Source: Larix sibirica (Eukaryota > Streptophyta > Pinopsida > Pinales > Pinaceae). Taken from it: 11,421 nt of DNA. The DNA is taken from contig NWUY0300000560.1 of NCBI GenBank assembly GCA_004151065.3, positions 6,317 to 17,737 on the forward strand. Reading direction: 5' to 3'. The notes under the pieces are model-generated. The model saw only the letters and a program-made list of their open reading frames with translations. It made no database searches and was not told the origin of the DNA. The position numbers and the translations under genes are program-made. Shown here in pieces: positions 9,010 to 11,421 of this stretch (its first letter is position 1; each line of letters begins with the position of its first letter).

Positions 9010-9687
9010 ACCTATTTTGCTTCTTAAAAGAATCCATTTGATATATGTATCAATGTTTTCTCCAAAAAAATTCCAACTCTATGGAAAGCAATCACTGATG
9101 CACAATTTATCCTAGATGCCTATGCAACAGCAACCTACTGCAACTCTTGCATAACAAAAATGGACCGCATAATGACATATGCATTAAAAAAAATAAGAGA
9201 GCAATGTTTACTTGACAAAGATGGGAACATTGAAACAATAAACAAGCTTGGGAATGCTCTTCTAAATATGCACCAAATGTCCATTCGACAAACTATATAT
9301 ATCATACTTTCGTTGCCACTTTACTTGACTTCTAGAAAAATAGTATTCATTAATAAAGGACTAGCTGATAAAAGAACATATGTTCTGAAAAAACCAAAGC
9401 TGCTACAACAAGAACCAGATGACTCGGAAAACATCATGTGTCCCTCGCTTATTGATAATTATATTGCAAGACCCATTGAAATTGAACATATATGCTTGTC
9501 TGAATATGCCTCTTACTATTCATGCTCAAATTCATGTCTTAGAAAAAGAAAGTGCAATGATATTATTCACTTGTTTGATAATGAGCAAAAGGAACCGGAA
9601 AACCTATTTAGAGAAAAGTTGATGTTGTTTGCACCCTTTAGAGAAACTGAAAATGTCCTTAGGAAACATTTCAAGACATGGGCATAA
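9010..9687 (+). pseudogene. Helitron Rep C-terminal part with Tyr motif and Rep-helicase connector
   Basis: Back in frame 1, one stop at 9025-9027 precedes FDICINVFSKKIPTLWKA. The segment YATATYCNSCITKMD at 9121-9165 matches the Tyr motif that links covalently to DNA: the first Tyr (codon 9136) is present, but four residues later, where Helitron Reps have their second Tyr, the codon at 9148 is Cys. Further conserved pieces are LGNALLNM from 9247, LSLPLYLTSRK at 9307-9339, and RPIEIEHICLSEYA within 9454-9513, followed by ENLFREKLMLFAPFRET. The frame stays open for 659 bases (9028-9686), the longest undamaged stretch of the element, and ends at a TAA at 9685-9687. That makes it the best piece for a homology search. 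Confidence 0.87.
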
Positions 9688-9811
9688 GCACCGCCCATCC
9701 ACCCAACCATAGTGTTTCATTCATATGTGATGCACTTATGTAGCATGAGCTAACCTTGGTAGGGTCTTGTGGTTGTACTCTGTATGTGTGTATCCCTTGG
9801 ACCATACTTAA
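9688..9811. other. Gap in Helitron homology, possible small insertion or lost segment
   Basis: No frame shows recognisable Helitron protein between the TAA at 9685-9687 and the point where helicase-side homology resumes in frame 2 after the stop at 9809-9811. The sequence has a different feel (CACCGCCCATCCACCC near the start, later TGTATGTGTGTAT). It could be a short insertion or simply a more decayed connector. Confidence 0.4.
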
Positions 9812-11421
9812 AAAGTGTTAGGAAGATATGTACTTATTTTACCATCGCATAAAATTTTCATAGAACGCATTTAACATAAGTTCATAGATAAATCAAGAGA
9901 GACTTGGGGTGACATTGACATAGCTTCTAAAACAATTGAATCTAGAAACGAGGAATTTTTTATGATCCAAACATTAGAGCAAGAGAAAAATGGCCCATCT
10001 TTATGTTATATATATGACATTGGGAATGATCTTATGCACAAAGTATTCTCTAAGAGACCTAAGCCTTCATGTGGCGATACATTTGGAACTATCAAACAAC
10101 CCTACATCACGATCAAAGACACCTATTATGATATTAGGAAAAAACTTAACAAAGAACAACAATCAATAATAAAAGAAATCATAATAAGAAAGCAAAATGA
10201 TCCAATGACTCCAATCCATTTGTTTTTGATTGGGGTGCAGGAATAGGAAAAAAAATTGTTACAAAAGCACTTTATCATGGTTTGTTTCACTTTCACAACA
10301 AGGACCTCCATAGCGATCCATTGAAGAAAAATGGCATCATAGTTTCATTAACTAGGAGAGTTGAACACAATGTAGATGGAATTATTGTGTATCCAGCGCT
10401 TCATCTTCCTTTGAGGCTATCAAACATGCTTCCACTAAGTTCTGATTCATTGGATCTATTGACCAAAGATTTTGAACAACTTCAGCTTTTGCTAATAGAT
10501 GAGGTGTCCCTAATTGGTGCTCGAATGTTATCGAGCCTTGACAAGCACACTCCTAGTATGCCTTTTGGAAACCTTGATGTCATTTTCTATGGGTACTTGT
10601 GTCAAGCATAGCTAGTGAAATATTCTTTTATATTTGAGCAAATAACTGTGCATTCGCACCTACCGTTCCTTATATCTTCTGGCAAAACAATGTCAAATAA
10701 TTCCATCTCACAAAAGTCATGAGACAAAAAGACCCGACCTTTGTCTCAATCTTTAATAGAATCAAAACATGTTCATAGACAGACTATGACATTGAATTTT
10801 TAAATAGCCATTGTTATAGAACACCACCAAATGACCGAACATTTCCTTTTTTTTTACAAAAACAAAGATGTTGATGAGCACAACAAAAATATATTAGCAC
10901 TTGTTCAGTCAAATTCGCATATACTAGAATCAATTGAAAAGAGAATTGACATAGCAGAGTTAAACTTGAATCAAAATGACAAAATGGATTTGTCATCTTC
11001 AATTGTTCTAAAATAAGACATTCTTGTTGAACTAATCGGAGGAAACTTTGTTGTTGACAATGGGATCGTAAATGGTGCAGAGGGCATTTTCAGAGACCAC
11101 ACAAAAAACAGATTTGACATAACATGGATCGAATTCAAATTCCCATCAATTGGGTCAATGCAACGAGAAAAAATGCAAGATCATTTTGCACCAAACATTC
11201 CATGCATGTGGAAACCTATCACAAGGATATCTAGGAAAATGTCATCAACAAGTAAAAAACATATTGTTTGACAATAATTTCCCATTTTTTTAGCATGTTC
11301 ATGAACAATACATAGGTCGCAAGGGCTCATGATGGATAGCTTAACATTTGATCCAAAGGGAATTAACAAAAATGGACTAGTATATACTACTATTGGCGTA
11401 TATAACTGAGCTAGAGGTTTC
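9812..11421 (+). pseudogene. PIF1-type helicase domain of the Helitron, partial at the window edge
   Basis: Superfamily 1 helicases of this family use ATP to unwind DNA 5' to 3'. Frame 2: RETWGDIDIASKTIE from about 9902, then LNKEQQ (10145-10162, the Q-motif region) and PIHLFLIG. A one-base shift inside the G run near 10233 moves to frame 1, where motif I reads G-A-G-I-G-K-K at 10234-10254, with the usual final Thr/Ser replaced by Lys. Motif II is IDEVS at 10495-10509. Motif III is G-Y-L-C-Q at 10591-10605, with Tyr where Asp is expected, followed by a TAG at 10609. Frame 3 (about 10671-10846) gives FWQNNV, HLTKVMRQKDPTFVSIFNRI and RTPPNDRTFP. A shift in a run of nine T at 10847-10855 restores frame 1: VNGAEGIF at 11068-11091, TIHRSQG (motif V) at 11305-11325 and FDPKGINKNGLVYTT, where motif VI has lost its Arg. 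Stops at 9872, 10698, 10776, 11014, 11269, 11275, 11302 and 11407. Confidence 0.9.

Larger units (their letters stand above)
5620..11421 (+). mobile_element. Degenerate Helitron with OTU and DUF6570 modules, right end outside the window
   Basis: One decayed + strand transposon gene extends for at least 5.8 kb. Order: OTU-like 1, OTU-like 2, linker, DUF6570-like, Helitron Rep (HUH then Tyr motif), PIF1-type helicase. Helitrons move by a rolling-circle mechanism with the Rep-helicase protein as the only core enzyme. Homology is traced through at least a dozen frame changes (near 5850, 6025, 6640, 6890, 7075, 7435, 7640, 8646, 9010, 9688-9841, 10233, 10665 and 10847) and about twenty stops. The domain order agrees with one ancestral polyprotein, so I treat it as one element and not several. 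Terminal features (5' TC, 3' hairpin and CTRR) are not seen: the left end is undetermined and the right end is past base 11421. The architecture matches what I know of animal and fungal OTU/DUF6570 Helitrons better than canonical plant Helitrons. Confidence 0.88.

Noticed and set aside
10831-11016. A separate small gene starting with MTEHFLFFYKNKD
   Set aside because: It is simply the piece of the helicase frame between the shift in the T run and the TAA at 11014; helicase homology continues directly after that stop in the same frame.

Overview
The window looks like repeat-rich intergenic DNA from a plant nuclear genome. It is very AT-rich, has no intact protein gene I can identify, and is dominated by decayed transposable elements. 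The plant call rests on a broken RNase H domain at 1347-1787 of the kind at the end of plant LINE polyproteins, and on a tRNA-derived SINE-like repeat at 464-651 with recognisable A and B boxes. Bacterial features (operons, ribosome binding sites, CRISPR arrays) are absent. Species cannot be told; the mass of old, decayed elements would fit a large, slowly purged genome such as a gymnosperm's, but that is a guess.

Left part (1-2800): two short tandem duplications (46 bp and 24 bp units), the SINE-like element with an internal duplication, the RNase H remnant, and one unrecognised 96-codon open frame (2506-2796) that reads more like real coding sequence than its surroundings. Middle part (2800-5600): no recognisable gene; an AT-rich palindromic patch near 3.84-3.92 kb and a set of diverged direct repeats between 4.1 and 5.35 kb.

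Right part (about 5620 to the window end): one large broken Helitron (rolling-circle transposon) gene on the + strand, cut by the right edge of the window. In order it holds two OTU-protease-like modules in tandem, a linker, a DUF6570-like domain with paired CxxC motifs, a Helitron Rep (HUH and Tyr motifs) region, and a PIF1-type superfamily 1 helicase reaching motif V/VI at the edge. Homology is followed by switching frames about a dozen times and reading through some twenty stop codons, so the copy is dead. In a working element the Rep region would nick and join DNA and the helicase would unwind it during rolling-circle transposition; the role of the OTU modules is not known.

The main point of interest is this architecture. 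OTU plus DUF6570 plus Rep/helicase is, to my knowledge, typical of animal (notably arthropod) and some fungal Helitrons rather than the canonical plant kind, while the neighbouring sequence looks plant. The apparent presence of two OTU-like modules is also unusual.
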